From the NCBI GenBank assembly GCA_036258055.1, contig DATAEK010000020.1:1-23666 (forward strand): a DNA stretch of 23,666 nucleotides, in the 5' to 3' direction. Position numbers and translations under genes: made by a program. Below, piece after piece: positions 13,615 to 21,602 of the stretch; within the stretch, counting starts at the first letter, position 1, and every line of letters starts with the position of its first letter. This DNA is from DATAEK01 sp036258055. GTDB lineage: Bacteria; Acidobacteriota; Vicinamibacteria; Vicinamibacterales; 2-12-FULL-66-21. The notes under the pieces are model-generated. The model worked only from the letters and a program-made list of their open reading frames with translations, was not told the DNA's origin and made no database searches.

Positions 13615-14799
13615 ATGACCACAGGCCGGACCGCGCTCGAAGGAATTCGCGTGCTGGACGTCACGCAGGTGATGGCCGGGCCCTTCTGCGCGATGCAACT
13701 ATGCGACATGGGTGCCGACGTGATCAAGGTCGAACCTCCGGGAGGCGACTCGTCGCGTCAGATGGCGGGGGCATCCGGCACGGACAGTCCGGGCTTCAAC
13801 GCCGTCAATCGCGGCAAGCGCGGCATCGTCCTCGACCTGAAGACACCGTTTGCGCAGAAGGCCTTTCGCCGTCTGCTGCTCGGCACCGACATCGTGATCG
13901 AAAACTATCGGCCGGGCGTGATGCAGAGTTTTGGTCTCGACTACACGTCGCTCGCGGTTGAGCACCCCTCGCTCATCTATGCCTCGATCTCGGGGTACGG
14001 ACAGACCGGACCCGATGCCGCGCGAGGCGGGTTCGATCTGATCGCACAGGGAGTCTCGGGCCTGATGTCGGTCACTGGCGAACCGGGCCGGGCGCCGGCA
14101 AAGGTCGGCGTGCCGCTGACCGATCTCGGCGCAGGACTCTTCGCGCTGTCAGCCATCCTGGCGGCGCTGCACTACCGCAACCGCACCGGACGCGGACAGT
14201 ACATCGACACCTCGCTGATCGAGGCCGGGATCGCGTTGTCGGTGTGGGAGTCCGCGCAGTACTTTGCCGATGGGGTCACGCCCGAGGCCCTCGGCTCGGC
14301 ACATCGCATGTTCGCACCGTATCAGGCGATACGCTGCGCCGATGGCTACGTCACCCTCGGGGCCGCCAACGATCGGCTGTTCGAACGGCTTTGCGATCTG
14401 CTGGGGCATTCCGAGTGGAAGACCGATCCGGACTACACGAACGCGACGCTTCGGGTCCGCAATCGTGCCGCGCTCGTCGCGCGCATCGAATCGATCACCG
14501 AACGCGAGCCGCGCCGCCACTGGCTCGATCTCTTCGACGCGCACGGCATTCCGGCGGGTCCCATCAACGACTACAGCGAAGCCTTCGCCGATCCTCAGGT
14601 GCGCGCACGCGAGATGGTCGTCGAGATCGAACATCCGACGCTCGGCCGAATGCGCGCGCTCGGATCGCCCGTCAAGATGTCCGAGACCCCGGCTGTCGCA
14701 AACCGTCGTGCTCCACTCCTCGGCGAGCACACGGTCGAGGTCCTGCGCCAGGCAGGGCTGACGGAGGATGAGATCGCCGCTGTTATCGGGCCCTCGTAA
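13615..14799 (+). CDS. CaiB/BaiF family (class III) CoA-transferase
   Basis: The protein has 394 residues from ATG at 13615, with GGGAG 7 nt upstream. Class III CoA-transferases move CoA between carboxylic acids in the cytoplasm through an enzyme-bound aspartyl thioester. The N-terminus shows the family opening (GIRVLDVTQVMAGPF, LCDMGADVIKVEPPGGD), followed by NRGKRGIVLDLK, VIENYRPGVMQSFGLDY and SISGYGQTGP. The catalytic Asp is D170 in VPLTDLGAGL, matching Asp169 of formyl-CoA transferase. It is followed by ALHYRNRTGRGQYID. The substrate acid is unknown. The divergent crotonase and MatC-like carrier suggest an acid import, activation and conversion pathway. Longer in-frame starts upstream overlap the crotonase gene and are not supported. 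Confidence 0.93.
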   Translation: MTTGRTALEGIRVLDVTQVMAGPFCAMQLCDMGADVIKVEPPGGDSSRQMAGASGTDSPGFNAVNRGKRGIVLDLKTPFAQKAFRRLLLGTDIVIENYRPGVMQSFGLDYTSLAVEHPSLIYASISGYGQTGPDAARGGFDLIAQGVSGLMSVTGEPGRAPAKVGVPLTDLGAGLFALSAILAALHYRNRTGRGQYIDTSLIEAGIALSVWESAQYFADGVTPEALGSAHRMFAPYQAIRCADGYVTLGAANDRLFERLCDLLGHSEWKTDPDYTNATLRVRNRAALVARIESITEREPRRHWLDLFDAHGIPAGPINDYSEAFADPQVRAREMVVEIEHPTLGRMRALGSPVKMSETPAVANRRAPLLGEHTVEVLRQAGLTEDEIAAVIGPS

Positions 14800-14814
14800 A
14801 CGCCCCCCACGTAC

Positions 14815-14847
14815 AGAACCCCTAGAACTCGAGAACCCTAGAACCTC
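14815..14847 (+). repeat. Short tandem repeat of CCTAGAAC-like units (8-9 bp period)
   Basis: AGAAC occurs at 14815, 14824, 14832 and 14840, each followed by a C/T-rich trio. It fills much of the 69-bp gap between the CoA-transferase stop and the permease start. It may be slippage-derived; no function is assigned. Confidence 0.6.
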
Positions 14848-14868
14848 AAGCTTCGTAGATCTGAAGAC

Positions 14869-17253
14869 ATGCCAGCTCCGATTTCCCTCGTCGACATCAA
14901 GCTCGCGGTCCGTGCCATCCGAAAGCAACCTCTTCTCTCGCTGACGTCAGCGCTCGCGCTCGCAACCGGCATCGGGCTCGCGACGACGGGTTTTACGGTG
15001 CTGGACGCGGTGCTCTTCAGCCGCCTCCCCTTCGCGGGCGGCGACCGCTTCGTCGTCATTGAAGCCTACGCGGAGCCCAATGGCGGCAGCGTATTGTTCG
15101 ACGGAAGTCAGTTCCGGATCCTCGCCGATCATGTCACCGAGCTCGAGCATGTCGGCGCGACCCGAAGCGGCGTGTTCAACCTGCTGCAACCATCGGGGGA
15201 CGCGGTGCCCATTCGCGGCGCGCTGCTGACCCCGGATTCGTTTCGCGTGCTCCCCTATGCGCCGGTTCTCGGTCGAGGTCTCGTGGAAGGCGACGCTCTG
15301 AGCGGCGCGCCCGCGGTCGCCACGATTCGCGAGAGCTTGTGGCGACGGGTATTCGCCGGTGATCCCGCGGTCGTGGGATCGACGGTCGACATCAGCGGCA
15401 CCACCCGAACCATCGTCGGCATCATGCCGGACGATTGCAGGTTCCCCAGTTCCGCCGAGATCTGGATTCCGTTCGACCGCGCGTCGTTTGGCAAAGCTCC
15501 AGACAGCGCGGGCGCGCGACTGTTCGGCGTCCTTCGCCAGGGCCACCGCATCGAGGCAGCCGACGCCGAAGTGAGCGCGCTGTCAGCCAGCCTGACCTCC
15601 TCCTCTCCCGGCGCGCCGCGGCTGCGCGTGCACGTGGTTTCGTTCACCGAAGCGGTCTCGCGCGGGCTCGACCTCCTGACCGGAGCCTTGACGATGGCGC
15701 TCGTGATGGTGCTGTTGGTGATCGCCGGCAACATCTCGTCGTTGACGCTCGCGCGCACGGTGTCGCGATCGAGCGAGCTGGCGATCCGGTCCGCACTTGG
15801 CGCGAGCCGAGCCCGCCTGGTCGGCCAGATCCTCGTCGAGACCATCGTCGTCGCCGTACCCGCCGCGGTCGTCGGGCTCGTGGCCTCTCAAACGTTCCTG
15901 CGGTGGATGACCTCGGTTGCCAGCGACATGCCGTTCTGGCTCGACTTCACGGCGAGCCCACGCACGATGGCGTTCGTGGCCCTCGTGACGACGCTGGTGT
16001 CCGCGGTGGCGGGTGTCTGGCCAGGAATCAGGGCGACACGCGGCAACACCGCCGCCGTCATCTCCGAGGGCCGTCATCAGCCCGGACTGGGTCGTGTCGG
16101 TACGGCGCTCATTGCCGCGCAGGTTGCGCTCGCGATCGCATTCCTCAACGGCGCGTTGGTCATGGCGCGCGGTGTCGCAGGCTACGGCAAGCCTCTCCTC
16201 ACGCTTCCGGCGAACCAGGTGCTGACCGCGCGCGTGACGATCGCTCCCCCACGTCCCGGTCAGTTCGATGCGATCGTCGAGGCAATCAACCGGATGCCGG
16301 GCGTCGTCTCCGCGGGTCTGGCAACATCTCTGCCTCATCTCAGCCCGGCAACCGAGATGGTCGCGATCGAGCCGGCACCTGGCGAGACGCCGTCCGCGCC
16401 GCGTGCCGCGCCGATCGTCGGCGTGACAGCTGGGTTGCTGGAGACCCTCGGCGGGCGGCCGATGACCGGCCGCGTCTTCGAGGTCGCCGACTTCAAGAGT
16501 CGGGCACGCGTGGCCATCGTCAACGAACCGTTCGTGCGGAAGTTCTTCAGCGGCGCGAACCCTGTCGGCCGGCGGCTCCGAGTGCTATCCGCAGATCCTG
16601 CCTCCACAACTGTCGAGTGGCGCGAGATCATCGGAGTCGTGCCCGATCTCGGGCTGAGCGCGGGGGACGCAGAGCTCTCGGCTGGCGTCTATGTGCCGCT
16701 CGCCGACGAGGAAAGCGTCTACATCGCGCTGAGAACCGAGGGGGACGCACGGCGGCTGGCGCCGGTTCTCCCCAGCGTGATCGCCCGCGTCACCCCGACG
16801 ATTCAGACCGTCGACGTCGTTCGGCTCGAGGATGTCGGGATCGAGGACCGCACGGTGTTTGCGGGCATCGGCGGCGCGATGACGGTCATCGGCGTGATGG
16901 CGCTGGGGCTTTCGGCAATCAGCCTTTATGCACTACTGGCGTTATCCGTGACCCGGCGCACCCGCGAAACTGGAATTCGCCTCGCCCTCGGCGCGTCGCG
17001 TGCCCACATCCTGCGCTCGCTGACCTTTCGCGGCGCGATCGCGCTCGCGGCGGGCGCCCTCGCGGGCATGGCACTCGCGACAGTGATGGTCGACATGCGA
17101 TGGATCTTCGCGTTTCGGCTTCCCAACGGCAGCGGTCCGTGGGGTCCGCCGGCGATTGCCGCGGCGCTCGTCGTCTGTGGAGTTCTCGCGGGGTGGGGTC
17201 CGGTGCGACGCGCTATCCGCATCGATCCGGCGGAGGCGCTGAGACAGAATTGA
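14869..17253 (+). CDS. ADOP-type duplicated ABC transporter permease (MacB/FtsX fold)
   Basis: The 794-residue protein is a tandem duplication of the MacB/FtsX permease unit. An N-terminal TM (about residues 22-46) precedes a MacB periplasmic core-like domain with TPDSFRVLPYAPVLGRGL and GDPAVVGSTVDISGTTRTIVG. An FtsX helix bundle follows at about 270-390 with the ELAIRSALGASRARL motif. The pattern then repeats: a second core-like domain with VGVTAGLLETLGGRPMTGR and VNEPFVRKFFSGANPVGRRL, then an FtsX unit with RRTRETGIRLALGASRAHIL and the terminal IDPAEALRQN. This double architecture is typical of the permeases abundant in Acidobacteriota. No ABC ATPase or RND-type adaptor gene is in the window, so partners, if any, are elsewhere. 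Such proteins may act in efflux or as mechanotransmitters; the substrate is unknown. The Shine-Dalgarno site is weak. Confidence 0.92.
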   Translation: MPAPISLVDIKLAVRAIRKQPLLSLTSALALATGIGLATTGFTVLDAVLFSRLPFAGGDRFVVIEAYAEPNGGSVLFDGSQFRILADHVTELEHVGATRSGVFNLLQPSGDAVPIRGALLTPDSFRVLPYAPVLGRGLVEGDALSGAPAVATIRESLWRRVFAGDPAVVGSTVDISGTTRTIVGIMPDDCRFPSSAEIWIPFDRASFGKAPDSAGARLFGVLRQGHRIEAADAEVSALSASLTSSSPGAPRLRVHVVSFTEAVSRGLDLLTGALTMALVMVLLVIAGNISSLTLARTVSRSSELAIRSALGASRARLVGQILVETIVVAVPAAVVGLVASQTFLRWMTSVASDMPFWLDFTASPRTMAFVALVTTLVSAVAGVWPGIRATRGNTAAVISEGRHQPGLGRVGTALIAAQVALAIAFLNGALVMARGVAGYGKPLLTLPANQVLTARVTIAPPRPGQFDAIVEAINRMPGVVSAGLATSLPHLSPATEMVAIEPAPGETPSAPRAAPIVGVTAGLLETLGGRPMTGRVFEVADFKSRARVAIVNEPFVRKFFSGANPVGRRLRVLSADPASTTVEWREIIGVVPDLGLSAGDAELSAGVYVPLADEESVYIALRTEGDARRLAPVLPSVIARVTPTIQTVDVVRLEDVGIEDRTVFAGIGGAMTVIGVMALGLSAISLYALLALSVTRRTRETGIRLALGASRAHILRSLTFRGAIALAAGALAGMALATVMVDMRWIFAFRLPNGSGPWGPPAIAAALVVCGVLAGWGPVRRAIRIDPAEALRQN

Positions 17254-17261
17254 GTCGGCAG

Positions 17262-17603
17262 TCATCCGCCTCGTCTTTTCTTTTTTGTCGCTTTCATCGC
17301 GATCGCTTCTTGCCATGCCAGCAGCATCGCGCCGCGCACGGTGGGTGTGCGCGCAGACTTCAGACGAACGTTCGTACAGCCCTGACGTCCCCACGCACCG
17401 CTCGACGGAACGAAGACGTCGGGATGCTCGCGCATGAGTGCCTGCTGCTCGTCCGGCGTCACCTTGACCATGCCCCATTCGTCGTTGGAATGGAGCGTCG
17501 CGAAGATGCGACCGTTCACGCGGAAGTCGGGATGTCCCATGTGCTCGCGTTCCACGACGCCCTCGAGCGCGAGGGCCAGCGTACGGAAGTCTTCGGCGGT
17601 CAT
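17262..17603 (-). CDS. MmcQ/YjbR family protein
   Basis: The protein has 113 residues from ATG at 17603. The upstream in-frame extension to 17714 consists of translated dispersed repeat and is rejected. The pattern MTAEDFRTLALALEGVVE, then HPDFRVNGRIFATLH, WGMVKVTPDEQ and WGRQGCTNVRL fits the MmcQ/YjbR fold (CyaY-like DNA-binding family). Members are small cytoplasmic proteins, some linked to DNA binding; physiological roles are poorly known. The Lys/Arg-rich tail (KATKKKRRGG) could aid nucleic-acid contact. It ends 8 bp from the convergent permease gene. The T-rich stretch in that gap is simply the antisense of the Lys codons. No clear Shine-Dalgarno site precedes the start. Confidence 0.85.
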   Translation of the reverse strand: MTAEDFRTLALALEGVVEREHMGHPDFRVNGRIFATLHSNDEWGMVKVTPDEQQALMREHPDVFVPSSGAWGRQGCTNVRLKSARTPTVRGAMLLAWQEAIAMKATKKKRRGG

Positions 17604-17669
17604 GGCGGCGGATTGTCGCACGGCGCTCAAACGGATTCCAGCCGGGGCTGGCACCCGGTCCGATGCCGC

Positions 17670-17714
17670 CGCGCGAAAGCGCGTAGGCGAGCGGGGGTGG
17701 GGCCCCGCGAGCAC
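17670..17714 (+). repeat. Dispersed 44-45-bp repeat, copy 2
   Basis: This is the second copy of the element at 11339-11382, in the same orientation, here upstream of both the MmcQ/YjbR gene (minus) and the gene at 17744 (plus). The hairpin arms GCGGGG/CCCCGC are conserved. The single substitution lies in the hairpin loop and the indel lies at the 5' end. Confidence 0.75.
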
Positions 17715-17743
17715 TGCCGGCCAATCGGCGTAAGCTGGATGAA

Positions 17744-18667
17744 GTGACGGTCAAAAGCTATCTCTTGTCGTTCCCCGAACGATTCCTGAGGGCCACGGTG
17801 GGCCTTGGCGCAGGTGTGGCGCGAGAAGTGGGAGAGGTCGCGCTTCCCGAGAGCGTCCGCCGCGGCCAGTTGTATCAGAACCTTGTCGATGCCACGCTCA
17901 GATACCTGATCGAGCAGGTCGGCGGTGTCGAGGGTCTGTACGACCCCGCGACGCAGCTGCCCGATCACTTTCTCGCCAGGCGGGCCGCGGGCAACGCCGT
18001 CGAGGTGCTCGGCATCATCGCCTTTCGTGCGTCACCTGTCTGGGTGCTCGCGGCGCTTGCGGATCTCTCCGGGATGGGCCGCCACCTGATACCCGAAATC
18101 TCCGATGCACTCAGGCAGCAGGGTCTCCTGGACAACGATGCGCAGTTCACGAGCATCGACGAAATGTTGGATGGCCTGGAACGTACGTCGTCTCGCTTGG
18201 CCGCAACGATCAATACGCCACCGCTCGATGTCGCCGCACTTCGAAGGGAATGGCAGGAGATTCGAGAGGAAGCCCGAACACTGCAGCCTACGAACCTGCC
18301 GTCGCGTGAGACGATCGTCAATGTATGGAAGCAACTGCAGGCACAGTCCGTTCACGAGAACAGGTCTGTGTTTGAAACATCCTCGATGATGGCCGTATCC
18401 GCCGTGCGAGCGCTCCCGGAAAATGTGCGATGGCTTTCCGCTTCCGCGCGTGTTGGTGCGGCGCGTACTGGCCAGGTTTTTGCCGCTGCGCTGCTCGACT
18501 ACTACCGGCAGACGCTCGGCCAGATACAACAGACTGGATACGTGGCCTATGCCAGCCGGCAGTTACGCCCGTACGTCATGGCGGCGGTTGACCAGTTCTC
18601 ACCCAGGCGTCGCACGGTCACCCAACGCGTGCTCGAGAAGATCGAGCGCATGAGAAGGAAGAAGTAG
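17744..18667 (+). CDS. Conserved protein of unknown function
   Basis: The protein has 307 residues from GTG at 17744. It has no Shine-Dalgarno site, but TAAGCT ends 7 nt before the start, so the message may be leaderless. It looks like a real gene: codon use matches its neighbours and there is a long, coherent pattern of amphipathic helices. Visible features are an N-terminal FPERFLRATVGLGAGVARE, then GQLYQNLVDATLRYLIEQVGG, a moderately hydrophobic stretch (about residues 87-105, EVLGIIAFRASPVWVLAAL) that could be buried or membrane-associated, a charged helical middle (REWQEIREEARTL) and a basic tail (KIERMRRKK). The few hydrophobic segments argue against a polytopic membrane protein. I have the impression of a conserved family in Acidobacteriota but can name no domain. 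Confidence 0.75.
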   Translation: MTVKSYLLSFPERFLRATVGLGAGVAREVGEVALPESVRRGQLYQNLVDATLRYLIEQVGGVEGLYDPATQLPDHFLARRAAGNAVEVLGIIAFRASPVWVLAALADLSGMGRHLIPEISDALRQQGLLDNDAQFTSIDEMLDGLERTSSRLAATINTPPLDVAALRREWQEIREEARTLQPTNLPSRETIVNVWKQLQAQSVHENRSVFETSSMMAVSAVRALPENVRWLSASARVGAARTGQVFAAALLDYYRQTLGQIQQTGYVAYASRQLRPYVMAAVDQFSPRRRTVTQRVLEKIERMRRKK

Positions 18668-18693
18668 CTGAACGATCGTGAGGCCACGAGATC

Positions 18694-18996
18694 ATGATTG
18701 CACGTCACTGGCGCGGCGTCGCCAGGCCTGAGCGCGCAGATGAGTATGTCGAGCATCTTCGGCGCGTGACACTGCCGGAGCTCGCGCGGATTGAAGGATT
18801 CATCAGCGCCACGATCATGCGGCGTTCGGGCGCCGAGGGCATAGAGTTCCTGATTGTGACGTTCTGGGACTCCCTCGAGGCGATCGCGCGCTTTGCCGGG
18901 CCAGAGCTGGAGCGCGCGGTGGTCCCGGACGGTGTGCGGAGAATGATGATCGAATTCGAACCAAGCGCACGTCACTACGAGGTGGTAGCGACATAG
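18694..18996 (+). CDS. Antibiotic biosynthesis monooxygenase (ABM) fold protein
   Basis: The protein is 100 residues long, the usual size for a single ABM (dimeric alpha-beta barrel) domain. It opens with the first strand MIARHWRGVARPE, then a helix (RADEYVEHLRRVTLPELARI) and the family's GFISATIMRR strand. EFLIVTFWDSLEAIARFAG corresponds to the strand and helix carrying the conserved Trp. Family members are small cytoplasmic oxygenases, haem-degrading enzymes or ligand-binding proteins. No catalytic residue set that would choose between these is visible. The ATG at 18694 has GAGG about 9 nt upstream. It follows the unknown-function gene by 26 nt, so the two may be co-transcribed. The 152 bp downstream (18997-19148) show nothing beyond the next gene's ribosome site. 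Confidence 0.8.
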   Translation: MIARHWRGVARPERADEYVEHLRRVTLPELARIEGFISATIMRRSGAEGIEFLIVTFWDSLEAIARFAGPELERAVVPDGVRRMMIEFEPSARHYEVVAT

Positions 18997-19148
18997 CGAG
19001 CGGCTGACCCGTGGTGTGGGGTTCCCGTTGGTGAGAAAGGGGTTCGCTGCAACGGAATTTGCACCGGTGTTACGCGAACGTCATTCCGGCTTCGGCCTGC
19101 GCTGCTGTGATGGGGCCTTCATCGTCCATCGATCGGAGGCAGCTCATC

Positions 19149-20294
19149 ATGAAACAATCCGTCGTATTCGCGGCCGTCCTCACTGCGATTATCGCCGCCC
19201 CGACAGTCGGCGCGCAGAACGGTAATCCCGTCAACAGCGGATCGGACAACGCCGAAACCATCGCCGTATTCGGCGACTGGCCGTACAGCCCGCAATTGCT
19301 GAATGCGGCGCCGCTGCTCCTCAACTCGATCAACTCCGACCCCAAGGTTCGGCTCGTGATCCACGTCGGTGATATCCACTCCGGCAGCATGCCCTGTACG
19401 GGCGCCGGTCTGGATCCGTTGCCCGCGACGTCCGTCCCGCTCTGGAACGAGGGCATCTTCGGCATCTTCGAGCAGTTCAAGGACCCGCTGATCTACACGC
19501 CCGGCGACAACGAATGGACCGACTGCCACAAGACCAACCAGGGCACGAGCGGCGACCCCCTGAAGGAGCTGGCGGCCGTGCGGAATCTGTTCTTCGCCAA
19601 TCCTGGTTACTCTCTCGGCGGGCAGAAGAAGCGGGTGCTCTCGCAGGCGCTCGACTTCGATCCCGCACACCCGTCCGACGCGCAGTTCGTCGAAAACGTG
19701 ATCTGGGAGGAGTCACAGGTCGTGTTCGTCACGCTGAACGTTCCAGGCTCGAACAACGACACGCTGCCGTGGAACGGCGGCTCGAAGACCGTGCCGGGCA
19801 ACGCACCCTACTCGACGTCGAACCCGTTCGTTCCGCCGTTTCTCAACGAGGCGGCCCGCGCGCATGAAGTCGCCGAGCGTGCGCCGGCCAACAGCCGGTG
19901 GCTCGCGCGCGCGTTCGCGCTGGCTGAGACCGACAACGCGAAGGGCGTCCTCGTCATCGTCCAGGCTGATATGTGGGATACGACTGCGGCGCTTACCGCC
20001 TACACGCCGTTCGTCCAGCAACTCGCCGACCTTTCGGTCCATTTCGGACGGCCGGTGCTGCTCGTCAACGGCGACTCGCACCTCTACGGCGCCGACAGGC
20101 CGCTGGCGAATCCGTCGAGCGTGACGGGTCTGATCCATCACACGCAGCCCGTGCCAAACCTCACGCGCATCACGGTGCAGGGCTCGACGAACGTGCCGCA
20201 CGAGTGGCTTCGGCTGACGATCGACCCTCGGTCGCCGGATGTCTTCAGCTGGACGAACGTGATCTACTGCGACCAGACTACCTGCCCGGACTAA
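19149..20294 (+). CDS. Secreted calcineurin-like metallophosphoesterase
   Basis: The start is ATG at 19149 (381 residues), with GGAGG 9 nt upstream; the in-frame ATG at 19059 would bury the signal peptide. The signal peptide is MKQSVVFAAVLTAIIAAPTV with likely cleavage after GAQ. Metallophosphoesterase motifs are in order: FGDWP (first metal Asp), HVGDIHSG (GD-x-H), YTPGDNEWTDCH (GDNE, where GDNH is usual) and LVNGDSHLYG (GDSH near the C-terminus). The stretch between about residues 145 and 265 is an expanded insert. The predicted location is periplasmic or extracellular. The substrate is unknown; relatives hydrolyse phosphomonoesters, diesters or nucleotides. A His in the usual GHxH position is not clearly seen. 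Confidence 0.8.
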   Translation: MKQSVVFAAVLTAIIAAPTVGAQNGNPVNSGSDNAETIAVFGDWPYSPQLLNAAPLLLNSINSDPKVRLVIHVGDIHSGSMPCTGAGLDPLPATSVPLWNEGIFGIFEQFKDPLIYTPGDNEWTDCHKTNQGTSGDPLKELAAVRNLFFANPGYSLGGQKKRVLSQALDFDPAHPSDAQFVENVIWEESQVVFVTLNVPGSNNDTLPWNGGSKTVPGNAPYSTSNPFVPPFLNEAARAHEVAERAPANSRWLARAFALAETDNAKGVLVIVQADMWDTTAALTAYTPFVQQLADLSVHFGRPVLLVNGDSHLYGADRPLANPSSVTGLIHHTQPVPNLTRITVQGSTNVPHEWLRLTIDPRSPDVFSWTNVIYCDQTTCPD

Positions 20295-20337
20295 GCATCG
20301 GCGGTCACACCCGCGGGAGAGCAGATACACTAGCGGT

Positions 20338-20493
20338 GTGCTGAAGCCTGTGCAGGACGCTGTTTCATCTCAGTCAACGGATCGCGTCACGCGGTGGCGC
20401 GATCCGTTCTTCGCCGCGCCGCCCCAGGCGCTCTCCACGACGACGAACCTCCTCACCATCGCCGCAGGCCGGATCGTGCACGAGGTCGTGTGA
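20338..20493 (+). CDS. Possible 51-codon ORF coupled to the AlkZ-like gene
   Basis: A GTG at 20338 opens a frame of 51 codons ending at TGA 20491-20493. The stop overlaps the next gene's GTG start (20490-20492) in a GTGTGA arrangement. Codon third positions are mostly G or C, as in neighbouring genes. TACACT, a -10-like hexamer, ends 6 nt before the GTG. The product starts VLKPVQDAVSS and has a C-terminal TTTNLLTIAAGRIVHEVV that looks like two beta strands. I recognise no family. It could be a short leader ORF, a fragment of a lost gene, or chance. Confidence 0.3.
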   Translation: MLKPVQDAVSSQSTDRVTRWRDPFFAAPPQALSTTTNLLTIAAGRIVHEVV

Positions 20494-21575
20494 CGCGGCC
20501 CTCACAGCGCCAGGACATCGTCAAGCTCCGGCTCCGCAATCAGAGGCTCACGCGCACCGGCTGTCGAACGCCGGCCGACGTCGTCTCGTGGCTCGGCGCG
20601 GTGCAGTCTCAGGACTATCCGGGTGCAGCGTGGGCGATCGGCCTGCGCGCGAGCAGCATCACGGCAGGCGATGTCGGACGCGCCTTCGATGAGGGGCTGA
20701 TTCTGCGGACGCACGTGATGCGGCCGACGTGGCACTTCGTCGCACCGGCCGACATCCGGTGGCTGCTGGCGCTGACGGGGCCGCGACTCAACCTGGTCTG
20801 CTCGCACTACTCTCGCCGGGCGGGTCTCGACGAGAGCATTTTCGCGCGCAGCAGGAAGACGATTGAAAGGGCGCTGCGCGGCGGCCGGGACCTGACCCGC
20901 GCCGAGATCGCCCTTGCGCTCCGACGCGTCGGAATCGACGTGAAAGGTACAGACCTCGCCTTCGTCGTCATGCGCCTGGAGATCGACGCCGTCATCTGCA
21001 GTGGCGCGCGGCGAGGAAAGCAGTTCACCTACGCCCTGATCGACGAACGTGTGCCAGCCACGAGGACGCTGACCCGCGACGAGGCGCTGGTCGAGCTGAC
21101 GAGACGATATCTCACGAGCCACGGGCCGGCGACGGTGCGTGATTACGCGTGGTGGTCGGGGCTGACCGTTCGGGATGCGCGAGCGGGAATCGACATGGTC
21201 CGACCTGCTGCAGAGAAGACGGTCATCGGCGACCTCACCTACTGGTTCGTGCCGTCGACAGAGCGCGCACTGCTACGTTCACCAACCGTCCACTTCCTAC
21301 CGAACTACGACGAGTATTTGATCGCGTACAAAGATCGCGGAACCGTGCGTGATGAGGCGAGCGCCGCCCTGGCGTCGCGCGGAGAGTTCGCGCACCTGCT
21401 GCTGATTGACGGCAGGATCCGCGGCACCTGGAAGCGCTCGCTCGGGCCGCGCGGGTCAGCCATCGACGTTCGACTGCTCCGGCCGCTCAGCCGTCACGAA
21501 ACACGCGTTACGGCCGCCGAGGCCGAACGCTTCGGCGCGTTCGTGAACGCGCCGGTCACGCTCAACTTTGTCTGA
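20490..21575 (+). CDS. Winged-helix DNA-binding protein, AlkZ/YcaQ-like DNA glycosylase family
   Basis: The start is GTG at 20490 (361 residues), with GAGG only 4 nt upstream; the longer in-frame start at 20394 encodes Arg/Pro-rich shadow sequence. The family (HTH_42) includes AlkZ, a glycosylase that unhooks bulky alkylated bases or crosslinks. The motif AVQSQDYPGAAWAIGLR (37-53) places Q39 and Q41 at the AlkZ Q-x-Q active-site positions, whereas YcaQ has Q-x-D. Further family marks are RTHVMRPTWHFV, HGPATVRDYAWWSGL and the C-terminal FLPNYDEYLIAYKDR. It acts in the cytoplasm on DNA; the lesion is unknown, and no biosynthetic cluster for a DNA-alkylating compound is visible nearby, so a general repair role is more likely than self-resistance. 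It ends 27 bp from a convergent gene. Confidence 0.85.
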   Translation: MTRPSQRQDIVKLRLRNQRLTRTGCRTPADVVSWLGAVQSQDYPGAAWAIGLRASSITAGDVGRAFDEGLILRTHVMRPTWHFVAPADIRWLLALTGPRLNLVCSHYSRRAGLDESIFARSRKTIERALRGGRDLTRAEIALALRRVGIDVKGTDLAFVVMRLEIDAVICSGARRGKQFTYALIDERVPATRTLTRDEALVELTRRYLTSHGPATVRDYAWWSGLTVRDARAGIDMVRPAAEKTVIGDLTYWFVPSTERALLRSPTVHFLPNYDEYLIAYKDRGTVRDEASAALASRGEFAHLLLIDGRIRGTWKRSLGPRGSAIDVRLLRPLSRHETRVTAAEAERFGAFVNAPVTLNFV

Positions 21576-21602
21576 ACGTCCTGTTCTTCGGCGCGGCGAT
21601 CA

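Noticed and set aside
13591..13698. Upstream extension of the crotonase gene
   Set aside because: It is antisense to the start of the CoA-transferase, and the family N-terminus fits the GTG at 13590.
17270..17295. T-rich stretch as a terminator for the permease gene
   Set aside because: It is the antisense of the Lys-rich C-terminal codons of the MmcQ/YjbR gene and has no preceding stem.
15435..17747. Plus-strand 770-codon frame overlapping the ADOP permease and beyond
   Set aside because: Arg/Asp-rich out-of-frame shadow; the overlapping frame has the full duplicated MacB/FtsX pattern.
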